From positions 1-64,000 of the forward strand of contig JASJFT010000076.1 in assembly GCA_030770425.1 (NCBI GenBank): 64,000 nt of DNA, written 5' to 3'. Position 1 is the first letter of the stretch; each line of letters opens with the position of its first letter. The notes under the pieces were generated by a model. It was not told where the DNA came from and ran no database searches. It saw only the letters and a program-made list of their open reading frames with translations. Shown in pieces: positions 36,391 through 48,097 of the stretch. Source of the stretch: Darksidea phi (taxonomy: Eukaryota; Ascomycota; Dothideomycetes; Pleosporales; Lentitheciaceae). The translations under genes were made by a program, and so were the position numbers.

Positions 36391-37359
36391 TGCATGCCAG
36401 AGCGCATAGGCACGTCGATACCTCCAAGATTATCAAGCAGACATGAGGTCTGATGAGAACTCGGCGTGACAAATCGGAAACGGATTCCGAGCTAGCACGT
36501 CTGTGTAGTTCCTCCAGCCTTGCAGCATGCGGTATGACTGACTAAAGGAGCTCTCGGGTCTAAAGCGGCCAGAGCCGAGGAACGTTCTCGGAGGTTGTTC
36601 GATCGAAGGCTCCAGGAGAAGTGACAACTTCCAAAAGGCTTCGTCGTGCTTTGCGTAAAGCCTCCGAATTGGCTCAAACTTTGGAGGGAAAGTTCCGTAT
36701 GGTTCTTGTTCAAGACTGCGAGAAAACATTCGTGACTGTAGTTTGTCGGTACCTGCACAGACAGTGGATGGTCTTTGGTACAGTCGTCTTCCAATCCGTG
36801 CCGGCATTGGCAAGACAGTGTTTTGCCCTTGGTGCTATGGTATATCGAGCCGTGTCCACACCTGCCAGAAGAGTGCGTTATCGATGCCATTATGGTAGTC
36901 AGACGTGGGACAGGCTGATGCTCGCCCGGTATGAGACTGCCAATATCGAACCGCGTGTCCCGGTGAGTTGTGGATTAACTCTCGCTTTGCACAGAGGGTA
37001 GAAGACGGTTTTACGAGGTCGTTGGATGCGATGCGAGGATCTTGGACGAAAACCGAGGCTCTTGGACATGATGCGAGGTTTCTAAAGGTCGAGCCAAACC
37101 ATTGACCGAACCGAGCTCACGAGACCCTCAGGACGCTCTGCAAGCATGTCAGTAAGAAGAGCACTAATGAAGGGGATATATGTCGACTCACCTCATGATG
37201 AGAGAGAATGAGCCCGATGCGGGTAGGGATCAAGCTGTAAGAAGCTTTGCTTTTCCCCATGCCCGCCCACCACCCAACCTCCGGCTTGACCCACAAGGGG
37301 GTGCCGGCCATTTGCCTCCATTTCCGGACCCAAGTGGTCACCTTGGCGTGTTTGCCACC
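36391..37359. other. Intergenic, weak ORFs
   Basis: A minus frame (36,433-36,807) gives passable protein (FPPKFEPIRRLYAKHDEAFW) but overlaps two other open frames. No gene can be supported. Confidence 0.4.
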
Positions 37360-37710
37360 TCACTGAAGTTTGCCCCAAGTGCTCTTTTTTGCGGCGTCGA
37401 AGCCCGCGGGCGTTGTCGGCGAGCTCTTGGGCGGGACTGGTTGAGTCCTACGACTCGAACCAGTGCTTCGTGAGGTTTGCTCTGTAGGGCCAGAGCACCA
37501 CTCTTCATGCATTTGACGGTATCGGCCATGAACGAAGCCGAAGAGGACGGGCGCTATGATGGCGAACACCACCACGCAGATGATCGTGGTTGTCCTCTTC
37601 GGCTCGAACTGGCTCAACAAGAAGAGGGCGAGGCCAAACCAGAGCGACAAGGTCCGCATGAGTAGGTCCGGTGCCGTGGAGTCCAGCAGGAATTGTCGTA
37701 GAGATGTCAT
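37360..37710 (-). CDS. Small membrane protein, 116 aa
   Basis: ATG at 37,710. Two hydrophobic segments lie close together: LLMRTLSLWFGLALFLLSQF (about 16-35) and IICVVVFAIIAPVLFGFVHG (about 43-62). They are followed by a hydrophilic Ser/Thr/Pro-rich tail ending KKSTWGKLQ. The layout is a two-pass hairpin with a cytosolic tail. No family recognised. The tail could extend into another exon, but no convincing donor was found. The function is unknown. Confidence 0.55.
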   Translation of the reverse strand: MTSLRQFLLDSTAPDLLMRTLSLWFGLALFLLSQFEPKRTTTIICVVVFAIIAPVLFGFVHGRYRQMHEEWCSGPTEQTSRSTGSSRRTQPVPPKSSPTTPAGFDAAKKSTWGKLQ

Positions 37711-38023
37711 TTTGAAGAAAATGATTTGATAACGTTGTTGTGAGAAAATTGTTCGAAAGCGAATACTTTGTAAGTATGTTGTGGAGAAAAGAAATCAGAA
37801 AGGCCTCGGAGCAGGATAAATAGCACGACCGTCCGCCGTCCTTGCCTGCTACTGTCGTCATGTTGACCAAAACACGATACAGGAGCACTTTCTCTATACG
37901 GGGGCGGACGAAGATGCGGAAGGTAGATTCAAAGTCGACTTGCGACGTTGATGGTCCCTTCCTATTAGCTTTGTGTACGTAATCAGACAGAAGCTGACTT
38001 TTTCCGTATTTCCTGAATAAGAC
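37711..38023. other. Short intergenic gap
   Basis: About 310 bp between two minus-strand genes. No distinct feature. Confidence 0.5.
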
Positions 38024-38500
38024 CTACTGCTCAACTGTAAGTAACTGCATATCCAAAAGTGCGCCTGGCACAATGCGCGCTTCTTCCTCAGACTTACCTG
38101 CACAACCAGTCATTAAACCAATGAAAAGCAGCAACATCAAACCAATTCCGACGTATCCTGCACATTGGTTGTTCGTGTCGTAAATATGCTCGGGATCGGC
38201 ATTATCTTCCGACTCCTGTTCATGGTCCGCAAAGTCATAGACCTGCGCTGTGGGTGGAGAATGATGCGTGCCCATCACTTCTGTGTTTCTTGGAAGTGCT
38301 CGCATGTGAGGAAAGTCAATATCGATCATTGTAGCATTGCTGGGCTGGAAACTTTTAGCTTGCTTGTGGTTGGAGAAGCGGGCTAAGGAGTTATAAGTGC
38401 GTACGGAGTATTGTAATCTATTTTCTGCCTCATAGGGAGGCGGTGCGTTGGATGTGTATGGCGGCGGCGGCGCGTCAGGGGTGTCGTTGCAAAATTCCAT
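38024..38500 (-). CDS. Single-pass membrane protein with PPxY motifs
   Basis: ATG at 38,500. The N-terminus carries two Pro-rich PY motifs (APPPPYTSNAPPPYEAE, about 10-26), the kind recognised by WW domains of Rsp5-type ubiquitin ligases. Then comes a hydrophilic region and one membrane segment (YVGIGLMLLLFIGLMTGCAG, about 115-134). A textbook donor (GTAAGT at 38,097) and acceptor (TTACTTACAG, ending 38,035) bound a 63-bp intron that lacks stops and is a multiple of three. Both spliced and unspliced forms end at the same stop; splicing would remove 21 residues and leave the tail CAVEQ. Domain reading is by motif only; no family recognised. Confidence 0.55.
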   Translation of the reverse strand: MEFCNDTPDAPPPPYTSNAPPPYEAENRLQYSVRTYNSLARFSNHKQAKSFQPSNATMIDIDFPHMRALPRNTEVMGTHHSPPTAQVYDFADHEQESEDNADPEHIYDTNNQCAGYVGIGLMLLLFIGLMTGCAGKSEEEARIVPGALLDMQLLTVEQ

Positions 38501-40182
38501 TCTGACTTGTTCGGGCGCTTAGTCGCGAGATCCGGTAAATAGAGGAGGTGTGGACGACGAATATTAGAAAGTAGATGGCGAAGGATTGATTTGTGGTTGT
38601 GCTTGAGGAAGCCTCACTCGGGAACTTTGGCATATTATATAGCCCGCGAAGGATCATACTAAATATTGATATGAAATTTTTTCCATTGCGTTCCACGGAT
38701 ACTTCCACGTAGCCTGGCGAAATCATTTGGTACTTTGGTTAGATACACTGTTTGAGCGCCAAGCAGGATGACTGTTGGGCATGGCAATCCGTGGTTGAGA
38801 AGATGTGGAAACGAGCTCATCACGACCCGAAACGTTCTTGGTCTTCTGCGCTCCTGTCTCGGAATTGTTCTCCGCCAAGTGAATCTGAAAGTCTCCTACT
38901 CGGCCTCGAGATAGGTGATATTGAATCTGTTGTATTTGTCAATTTCTATTCGTTCTTCGCGATCCTTTCCTGCAATTACTAGCCGCCAATCCGTCTGTGG
39001 CCTGCCATGTAGCTGTCAAGCTCTTACTTCAAACGGTCTCGCTCCGGGTGCATGTGCTATTCGATGCATAATATACGATGCAAATGTCTGCTAGTATAGG
39101 GGTATTTGGTATATTTAGTAATTAGTCGTAACCTCGGTTCATGCTTATAGGCCGAGCTTATAAGTGACGCCGCATCTGGACTTGACGCGTACGCTGCAAC
39201 AACTGTATCAGGCACCATGCGTAACGTAAGTACATATCACTCGATATTATTACATTTCCATCTGACCTTTTCAAAGCTTATTGGAGTGTTCGATTATCTC
39301 CAATAAAACGAAGTCATAACATGCCGGAGACGGGTTGCGCACGCCATAGGCCAGGAGCTTGAGCGAGCCGAGGCCCTGGACGCAGGCATGTATGGCGCAT
39401 CAAACAGTTTCTTTCCAATTCTGCACAGGCAACAGTCGCTGGGTCGACGATTTTGCTCGAAATCGGCCGGCTGATGTTATTGAACAATTTCGGACTGCTA
39501 TCACTTCAAGCATGCCCAAAAGGGCACAGTTGCCGAAAGACTTGAAGGAGACCGAGAGCAAGACCAAGAACATGACTATTCCAGGCTTCGGATAGAGTAG
39601 TTCGAAAATCGCAGGCCATGAATAATACCTAGGCTAAATCGAGCAATTTGCGCGTGGTTGTTGCGTGTTATGTCGTCGACACTTAAGCGAAGGACTTGAA
39701 ACTATGCGGGAGGATTGAGACGCATAAAGCTGGCTTCATTATTAAGCTGATCACGATGCCAGGGTGGCTTCAGCGCCGTATAGATATTCTTGCTAGTGCC
39801 ATGCATTATCCTGACCGTGTACAGGTCAGCCTGTAGTGGTTTTCGGCAATACCGAGAAACAGGCCGACAACATGCCAACAAAATGACGGGCGGTTTATCC
39901 GATATTGCGTGCCCAATATTGGCAGGTACTCAGACCGTGTTGGATCACGTGCTCACCGAACACCATCAAAGCCGATACCCCAAGTCAACCCATTATCATG
40001 CGTCGCTTTATCTTTTTAAATCTTAGGTCTAGTACGCCGATCCTCTTACAGGGCTGCAAGGCGCTCATTAAGTCTACTTCAGACACCCTCTTTTGCAACG
40101 CTGATTCCTCGTCCTGAGCATGCGCAACACAATACTTGCAAAAATACAACAGCGCTCAATTTCCGAGCTGCCCTGTCTACCA
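38501..40182. other. Intergenic, no supported gene
   Basis: Short ORFs without recognisable character. At 39,217 an ATG is followed at once by a strong donor (ATGCGTAACGTAAGT), but I could not build a gene from it. Confidence 0.4.
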
Positions 40183-40205
40183 GCGCAGCTCTAGTTAGGA
40201 TTCCA

Positions 40206-40445
40206 TTGGAAGATCTTTCTGAAAAAGACGGCAAGAGATATTCTCCTTTCTCGGGTCCACTGGGCGCGATACGCAGAAGTATCCAGTATCGCAAGCATAA
40301 GAAATGGGTTCTATTGATCTATCGCTCCGATTACAGCTCTGATGACACATGGATCAAATTTCTCTCGAACGTGCACCCCGATGTCAAAACAGGCCTCGAA
40401 ATACTGAAAGGAGATGATCTGGGAGATGTCTGTCGGGCACCATAG
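40206..40445 (+). pseudogene. Fragment of a fungal hypothetical protein
   Basis: An open frame without its own ATG gives KKWVLLIYRSDYSSDDTWIK and downstream residues up to the stop at 40,445. A segment of this kind (aromatic VIYR-x-x-Y, then Asp-Asp-x-x-Trp) recurs in uncharacterised ascomycete proteins. The frame is open further upstream but without a start, so this is probably a truncated remnant. Function unknown. Confidence 0.35.
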
Positions 40446-41069
40446 AAATGACGACTATGGAGGACAGAGAGACGCTTGACGGTGCGACTGTAGACTAAGT
40501 GCGTGATAACTTCAAGGAATGGGTCCGAAGTGAAGTAGTAAAACGCGAACTAAGTGCCGATTCGGAGCGCTGTTGTCTTACCTTTAGATACCCTCGATAC
40601 ACATACTGTATCTAAGTCGATACGGCTGTTCTGGACTCTGTTGTTAATTGCGCGCCTTAGCTTCTATATTTCGACTGCGAAAAGATTGCATATGTCAATC
40701 TCGTGCAACTTCAGTTAGAGGACTTTTGTGAAAGGCCCTCGGGGGGCTTTTCGCCTGAGGAGGAAGGAGAGGGAGAGGGAGAGGAAGAAGTGGATTTTGA
40801 TGAGAATTTTGTGAAGCTACCACTTCATTATCTTAGGTAGAATTTATAATAGGCTTCTTATACATTTACATTATACCTAGACTCTCTATTATATATATAG
40901 TGTACTAGAGCCTATTAGCCTATACTTAATTATACCGTATCTTGATATATTTTACTGTCTAGCTACTACTCAGTATTCTTTTAAGTAATAATCTCCTCTC
41001 TCCCCCTCTCTCTATCGTTATTGAGATATCCTACCTCTAGATCTACTTCTTTTTATACGATTTATATAT
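40446..41069. other. Intergenic; GA-rich run and AT-rich patch
   Basis: A purine repeat (GGAGAGGGAGAGGGAGAGGA, about 40,762-40,784) is followed by an AT-rich patch at about 40,838-41,060 with few CpA/TpG, perhaps a partly RIP-mutated repeat next to family B. No gene. Confidence 0.5.
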
Positions 41070-41350
41070 GCTCAACATCATGGCACGTGCCTCGTCCTCT
41101 CCATGAGGCTCAGAACGTTGCGCTACGGCACGCGCCACGCCCTCTTTTTTAAGGCTCGGGCCGTTGCTCTCGCAGTCATACCGTGAGACCTCAAGCAATC
41201 ACAGGTAATAACTGCAACCAACAACCTTCTTACCTTTCAAGGTTTTCAGGACGAAATGCCTTTTGTATCACTTTTTTGGGGTATTCCGCGAGTTTGGCGA
41301 CGCGATGGCTGCTATTCATTCCATACTATTTATATATTATCAGTAGTATC
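41070..41350 (+). repeat. Dispersed repeat family B, copy 1
   Basis: Shares with 51,845-52,030 the start GCTCAACATCATGGCACG. The pair also shares a middle part (TTTCAAGG/TCTCAAGG, then GGACGAAATRCCTTT) and the end ATTCCGCGAGTT followed by GACGCGATGGC and GCTA. The two copies are in the same orientation and diverged by substitutions and indels. Element type unknown. Confidence 0.7.
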
Positions 41351-41447
41351 CGCACCGCCTACTTGTGGTGATGTGGCAAGTATGGTCATCGTCATTCAGC
41401 CTATGTCTTTCTACCATGACATATCGAAAGGTGTGCGTCTTCCCCAG

Positions 41448-43657
41448 CTAGGGCCCTAACAGCCTCACTTGACTGCCATCTGTATCCTGGCGCTCCATCA
41501 CCCTCAGACTGCTCGCCCCACTCTTCAAGCGGTCCATCTCGACCTCCTCGCCCTCATTGTTGTTCGCCCCTCTACTAAAGACTTCGTAGCTATCCGCTCG
41601 ACTCCACTTCCCTCTTAGGCTCAGCATCGTCAAATTGAAGAGATGCCCATATTCCACAAGAGTTGGCACATTGTCCTCTCTGCCGTTCCACGGTCCAATC
41701 CCTCGCCCCTCCGCTGCCATCCTCTGCAGTTGAAACGCACTGGTTTCGATCCACTCAAGCCTCTTATGCGACCCCTTGCCAGTCCGTTTCTGGAAGTAGC
41801 TCACGATGGTCGGGAGCCAGATGTTGAGCGCAATGATGGTGAGTCCAAGTGCAAGAACCAAGAAGAGGCCCAGGACGCTGAATGATTGGTGTGATTGGGA
41901 TCGTACCTTGATTTTGTGGCAGAGCAGTTTCATGTGTTCGTCGTTAGGTTCATCGATGTACTTTAAGGTGGGTATACCAGGACCGACGTCGAATTCAGGA
42001 GGCCTCGCATAGGTGTATGTTGCGCGCTGTAGCACAGCGAGCGATGTATTCATCCAATTGGTGACCTCTCTGTGCCACTGGTCGGACGGAAGAGATGCCG
42101 AGAGGACAGAGTCAATGCTGTCGAACCAAAGATAATCATTGGCGATAAGATTCTCGCGCCCGACGGACAAGAGCTGGAAATTGAGTTGTGCCATCCATCC
42201 AACCTTCCACAGAAGCCTAAAGAGAGCCAGTTGTGTAGGGTTCAGGCCTGTTGCGCTTTCTGGATCTATGCCGTATATGCCTGTGACAGGGGAACAATAA
42301 CTTCCGTCCGCAGCACAGAGTTGATAACGCTCTTGACATCCCATGAAAGATATCGCGTTTGTGGCTGTGAAGATATCCACGCCAGACAGAATTTCCCATC
42401 TGGTAAGATTCTGAGCGTTGAACCAAGGATCCTCAACCGGAGTGCGGTAAGCGATTCTATTGATGAGTCCAATGAGCGTGAAGTCGGAATCCGAGGACTG
42501 TAGCTCAGGGATGGGTTCGATATGGGGAGCTTGGTAGCCTTGATAATTGACAAATGCCGAGAACGATCTATTGTTCAGTAAGCGTGGGAAAAGCTTTGGT
42601 GCCTAGGGTATCATTGGAAGCAGCAGAGCGTACTCACTTCACGTTGTATGGCTGATCCCCCCAAAACAGATAATTGCGCGATACACATGCTGTAATTCCT
42701 GAAACCGGCATTCTGGTTGCACCTAGTCTGTAGCATCTTGCTAGATCCGTTGAATTAGGATTGGTCGGATCAAATGGAATTTCCTGCCAATCATCGGCGT
42801 ACTGTTCTCCCGCGAGTGGGACGCAAGTAAGGACCTTGCGCATAGATATAGCATCTTCCGGTCGCGTATTAATGCCTAGATGCTCGTCGGAGAGAAGGTG
42901 GCCTGTATCCAAGGTGATAGCCGAGCCATTGCAAATTTTTTCGTCAAAGGGGCATGGTGCGGAAAGGCCGGTATTGTACGGAAGTGCGCTTTGCTTATAT
43001 GACGCGCAGATTGTTGAGTTGGTCCCCATCTGAGCGTAGCATACCCGAGAGTAAGCCGCGCTTCGTCGATAGCCATGCCGAAGCATCACAACTAGGGAAT
43101 TGAAGGTCTCAAACGATTCCTCGTCCGTGAGATCATTTGGGGGGATTTCTCTCATCCATCCACACTTCCCTGGTATAGCCTGTACTTCGTCACCTCTTTG
43201 GATGAAGCGTGACGATAGAGTACTAGCCGCCCATATACCAATACTGTGTAATGCCGCGAGGGTGATGAGCCACAATGTCCGCCTGTAAGCCTCGAACCGT
43301 GCGCCTTTATGTGCGAGACCTACAGTAAGCAGTTTCCCGATAAAGCTGGACTCGGATTCAGAATTGCGGAGGACGAGCTGGAAGTGATGGTACATATCAT
43401 CCTGAAGCTGGGATGAAGTATTCACTTGATGGATGGCGAAACATAGTATTCCCCAGAGATAACTACCTGCAAGCTTAACAAACAGGGCCAGGAAAGCAGC
43501 GAGGATCAGGGCCCATTCCCTAGGAAGAGTTAGGGTGGAGCCGTGGACGGAGTCGGAGCCTATGCAAATTAGATAGAACCGAAAGGGCAGGGGTCAACAG
43601 ACTCCAGTTGACCCAGAATCCGCAACGGACCACGTCACAGCCTTCCCACCATCGCAT
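41448..43657 (-). CDS. Large fungal transmembrane protein, three exons, 698 aa
   Basis: The gene model is built from frame and splice signals. Exon 1 is 43,657-43,603 (start MRWWEGCDVVRCGFWVNW), followed by a 43-bp intron. Exon 2 is 43,559-42,638, followed by a 70-bp intron with donor GTGAGT and acceptor CAATAG. Exon 3 is 42,567-41,448. The lengths sum to 2,097 bp, exactly 699 codons. Membrane segments are seen near residues 35-60 (WALILAAFLALFVKLAGSYL) and about 115 (TLWLITLAALHSIGIWAAS). The last is at the start of the C-terminal third (SVLGLFLVLALGLTIIALNI). Between them lies a Cys-rich, N-glycosylation-site-bearing, presumably extracellular domain, and a cytosolic tail follows. The layout matches a large uncharacterised family common in Dothideomycetes and Eurotiomycetes; function unknown. 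It appears intact. Confidence 0.88.
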
Positions 43658-46486
43658 GTTGAAGTGAGGGGAGTTCGTTATGACGAAGCTCGAATCGTTG
43701 TATCAGCGTTACGGTCGAATGAAGAAACTAGTGTTAAGGAATGGCGCAGAGCGAGGTGAAGCAAGCGTACACATAGAAACAGGAATTCGGATTGAACAGA
43801 TTTGGGCTGAACGGAAGCTTCTCAGCTGTGAATTCATTTTGGCGGATTAAGCCGTCTATAGCCGCCCGACGCTAAGCTGGACTGTTGTATGGTGGAGGTC
43901 TCGCCAGCCGCAAGCCTTCAAACTTGGCAACGCCAATGGTTCCGATCACAACACCTTTAGCGATGCAATCTAGAACCGCCAAGTCAAAAATTTCAAGATT
44001 ATTTGTGGCAGTTTGATGCGTGCTGTTCGTTGATCGAACCAAAGGCGCTGCTGTTAATGCTTCTTGTAGGTCAGCGCGGGATGCGGGCGCATAACCTCAA
44101 CGAGGCTTTGAGCGACTTCGAGGGCCTCAGCCGTAGGGCGCTAATGACTCCCTCGGCTACCCCTCTGTTTTCGACAATCGTCTTGACCACCTGAGCGATC
44201 AGACCTCTCTTCGTGCCGCCTCTTGGGGGAGTCCAGATACCAGAGCTTGCGAGGAGTTCACGCTGGGTCAGCGCATCCGCGCTTGACATGGGCGCTTGAC
44301 CACCCGCAACAGAGTTCATTGAATTGGGAACTGCTGGCCGGGGTAAGGTAAGATAGAGGGTCGATAGCACGAATGACACGATGCGGGCACCGGAAAGTCG
44401 TGTTCGCGCAGGCGATAGCAAGCATGGCAGGCGAGTATGATCATAGGTGTTGTTTTTGACACGTACACATATTCAATCAAAATCACTTAATGCCCTCCAG
44501 CCTTGCTTTTAAACAGGTGCCATGAAAAAACGAGAGAGAAAAGCATGACGGTACAGGTTGGAACTGCACATCTCCTGTCTGCGATGATGCGTCGCCAAGC
44601 TCCACCCCGCATTTTGACACTAGACCCAATATGGTTGATGCACCCGCGTTGCCTTGTGACGGTCGAAACAATGTCCATTTTGCGACCGATTACATGCTCG
44701 TTCTGAACATCGAGCGCATAATTGTTAATGAGATGACTTTGATTGCTCAAGGGCAGCTATGACACCTAGGTAGTTGATGTTGCCGATCGCCATGCGGCTC
44801 CTCTCTTGACATCCGAATTTTTCGGTCAATGCTCAAAGCCTCTCATTGGGAACATCAACAATGGCGAGCTTTCGCTGTATGAGCTGAGAGTTGAATGTAT
44901 GCATGGTTCGCGGTATCAAAGCTTATTGGTGTAGCACAGAGAATGCCAAGATCGTGGACACGTATGCAGCTAGGATGAAGTCCAATGCCTGGGTTAGCGC
45001 AACCTTCAACTCAGGCCCAAATCAAGCAGCGACCGTCTGTTGATTTCTCAAAAATGCGATAGAAGTACGGTGTGTGTACACTGCCTGATCGATGATCCAG
45101 TCGCCTCAGGGCATCCCAAACAGCCTGGCAGCTGGCGCCCCTCCCTCCTTCACGTCTTCTTCTGTCCCTGCCACCCTGCGTCTCTCGAATGCGCCGCCGT
45201 TGAAATCTGCACTCCGTACCATGGTCGCCTCCCCTCCCTCTTCATGGAGCCCCCCGCTTGGCCTTATCGCACGCTTGCGAGGAGCCCCAGGACGTGCGGA
45301 TTCTGTCCGCTGCACCGCACCGCACTCCAATGACGAGGATAACCTGTGCATGGGGTTTGTTTTTGGCGCCCCTCCGGTCTGCACGCATGGATAGACCCCA
45401 CCCGCCGTCTCTTCCTCCCTCTCCAAGCTTAGCTTCCAGAAAGCGCGCGTCCCGCTCTCTTCTATCCTTCATCTCTCCCTCGATCCAGACATTCAAACGA
45501 ATCCTCGCTCGCTTTCACAACACGATCGCTGCCCGCACTCTCACTCCCCGCTATCCCTACTGGTCCTCGGGATCTCGAGTCCCTCCTTCACCGAATCCCA
45601 CGTCGCATCTATTCCCATCCCACGATAGTAGCCGCTCATAGACGGAATAGAAGGATGGCGGCCGATGCGGTGCAGAACTGCGGGCTCGGCTGGAGGCGAT
45701 CGACCCAGGGGATGAGAACTCCAACCCTGGCTTGGTGCCAGAGATCGAGCGCTGATTGGCCACTTCCGAATCCCTGCGCTGACCCGCCCGAACGCACCCT
45801 CGCAAACTCACCGTTATATTACAGGATATATATGTGGCTATATGGGGCCGTTTATGTCAAGATCTTCGCTACCTCTCCACACACCTGCAGATTGCGCGAG
45901 GTTAGGAGACTCTTATCAGCCCCGGGGGCTTAGCTGCGTTGATTTCCTCGTCCGGTTCATACAATTACCATCACTGAAACACGCACATCAACCCATCTCG
46001 CTACGTCTCACATCATCTCCTCCTATCTTGCGTTCAATCCTCTCGCGCCTCATGGTCTCATTAACTTCCTCCTACGCTTACCTTTATTCCGTAAACTTAG
46101 CTGTTCCTATACATCTGTGTGTACCGTTAGACAAACTCTCCCTATCCGACTGGCAGAGGGTGAGCATGTAGGACCTTTCCCGCCTACTCTTGAAGATCCA
46201 AAAACGATATAGGATTGCGTTGGATGTCCGTCGGAGCAGTGGCGACATGTGCCGACATTTGTGGGGTTAGACCACAATACGTAGACTCCCAAGGTTACGA
46301 TGTGTTTGGATTCCTTGGCACATCCATTGTAAATTTTGGACCTTCCCACCGCCATCCCTGGCTTATCGGCCGTGGGCGTGGCGCAGTTGCTGAGTCAACT
46401 AGCGCGCTCAAATCACCGGACCGCAATTGCAACCCATCATTTCTTAGTCTACTCTCTTACACTTTGGTGACTCTTAAAAATCCGCA
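43658..46486. other. Long gene-poor stretch
   Basis: Overlapping ORFs occur on both strands at 45.0-45.9 kb but have no consistent coding character. A minus ORF at 44,071-44,421 lacks an ATG. No RNA gene was recognised. Confidence 0.45.
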
Positions 46487-47266
46487 ATGGAGGTGCACCG
46501 CGCCTTGCAGGGCAGCCTACATGATCTCCCAATCCTTTTGGTCTTCGAACTTCCCGAGTCGGCCGTAGTCAAGGTGCCTTGCGGCTCTGATCAAAGCAAA
46601 GAGGAACTTGCCATCGAAAGCACCATCTACAATCGTTTAGGCTCCCATCCCAACATTACCAAGTTCCTCTACGCATACAACGGCATGATTGTCCTCGAAC
46701 ACCTCCAGTATCCCCTCCGCAGGCGGCTTTGGGACCTACGTGATGCTGGAACACTACCCCCGGCTAAAGACGTTGTACGATGGGCTATCCAAATTTCGCA
46801 AGCTCTCCAGTATGCTCGCTCGCGCTACGTTTTCCAGGTTGACATCGGCCCGCATAATATCCTGTTAGACTGGTCTGAGGACGCGAAGTTGTCTGATTTC
46901 GCCGGGTCATCAATTGACGGTTCCGCGCCTACAGTATTACCTAGCCCGCACTCAGAGCACCCAAACATACCAAGTATAAAACCTTCAATACAGTCTGAGA
47001 TGTTTGCGCTTGGCTCCACGCTATACGAGGTGGAGACAACACAACGACCATACCACGATAAAAGCGAGAAGGAGATCCAAGAATTGTTCGGGGCGGAAGA
47101 CTTCTCAGATACGAGCGCGTTAATGCTAGGCGAGGTTATAAGCAAGTGCTGGAGGGTGGAGTATAAAGAGCTTGGCGAGGTAGTGGACGATATCACGCAT
47201 ATTCAGAGTAAATATGTGAACGCGGTGGAAGAGCGGCGCGAAATTGTCTGGTGGAAGCAGAGCTAA
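46487..47266 (+). CDS. Kinase-like protein, degenerate catalytic motifs
   Basis: Intact ORF of 259 aa from an ATG at 46,487. The kinase fold shows as AVVKVPCG with candidate Lys29, then a hinge-like MIVLEHLQYPLRRRL. The catalytic loop is FQVDIGPHNILLDW (about 116-129), with Asp119 and Asn124 kept but HRD changed to QVD. DFA replaces DFG (137-139), followed by SEMFALGSTLYEVETTQRPY. The glycine loop is missing or unrecognisable, so the N-lobe is short. Such short kinase-like proteins are common in filamentous ascomycetes and mostly uncharacterised; activity is uncertain. It is distantly similar to 30,725-31,564 on the other strand. It sits 830 bp upstream of the diterpene cyclase relic, with no evident link. 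Confidence 0.78.
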   Translation: MEVHRALQGSLHDLPILLVFELPESAVVKVPCGSDQSKEELAIESTIYNRLGSHPNITKFLYAYNGMIVLEHLQYPLRRRLWDLRDAGTLPPAKDVVRWAIQISQALQYARSRYVFQVDIGPHNILLDWSEDAKLSDFAGSSIDGSAPTVLPSPHSEHPNIPSIKPSIQSEMFALGSTLYEVETTQRPYHDKSEKEIQELFGAEDFSDTSALMLGEVISKCWRVEYKELGEVVDDITHIQSKYVNAVEERREIVWWKQS

Positions 47267-47848
47267 GGCACACTGCTGACCCGCCACTATCGTGCGGCTA
47301 AATACATATACAGACGTACTTTTATCTCCTTCAGCATCCCTCTCGGCGCTATTTACTTCCGTTATCGTCGGGCCGCGTCGCTGGGATGGCTTTATAGGAC
47401 GCGACGTCCTGTTCACCGATGGGACATCCGCAAACGCTGCATTCAGGCAAATGTCAGGGCGCCCACGCTGGGGGTGGCTGTGGAGCAGCCATGTGAGAGG
47501 GGTGTAGAGGTTGTTGAGTGTTGGTGCGGATGCTTGGGCGGGACTAGCGCACCGGTGCGCTGGAGAACCAACAAACTCCCACCACGAATCATCAACAGCG
47601 AACATCAAAAACAGCGATCCAAATCTTCCTCCAACCCTCCAGCTAGAGAGTGGGCTTCGTACCCTGCGACAAGTAGCGATGCACATAGTGCAGGCTTCGC
47701 TGTTACTTTGAGCCGGAACAAGTGTCGCGTTCGGCCTTGGCATGACAGAGACCGCAATCAAAATCCGTTGCACAGAGGACGGAGACTAGCCATCTGCGTC
47801 CTGGTCAGCATCATAGAAATCCCTGAGCCGCTGTTGGTCTCCCAACCA
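47267..47848. other. Intergenic between kinase-like gene and repeat A
   Basis: The minus ORF at 47,126-47,773 runs antisense to the kinase gene's end and shows no domain. Nothing else seen. Confidence 0.45.
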
Positions 47849-48023
47849 CCTCCATGTTCGATGTTCGAAACATCGCCTCGTCGCTCACGATCGACAGTAC
47901 TGTGTACAGCTCTACAGCTCTATTATCGTGTAAAAGATATAGGTATAGCACCTCTACTGTGTACAAACTCGTATTATGTTTTGTACGGACCTAAACACGG
48001 ACTCCTACAATGGAAATCCAAAC
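47849..48023 (+). repeat. Dispersed repeat family A, copy 2
   Basis: Starts CCTCCATGTTCGATGTTCGA and ends near GGAAATCCAAAC. Matches copy 3 (reverse strand, 50,030-50,208) over almost all its length and copy 1 in its RIP-mutated form. Contains GTTCGAAAC, which fits a pol III B-box consensus (GWTCRANNC). It lies just upstream of the diterpene cyclase pseudogene. Confidence 0.8.
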
Positions 48024-48097
48024 TAGAATAAAAATAAAAAGGATCAAAAACTCTGACAAGAGCATTACTTGCACCGGGTAGCGGTCGACCTTATTCA

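Noticed and set aside
44071..44421. 116-codon minus ORF with a hydrophobic N-terminus
   Set aside because: Begins at TTG; the nearest ATG is in another frame, so the signal-like start is not supported.
45040..45933. Cluster of overlapping ORFs on both strands
   Set aside because: Pyrimidine-rich DNA opens several frames at once; none has a domain or splice support.
47126..47773. 215-codon minus ORF
   Set aside because: Partly antisense to the kinase-like gene and without recognisable content.
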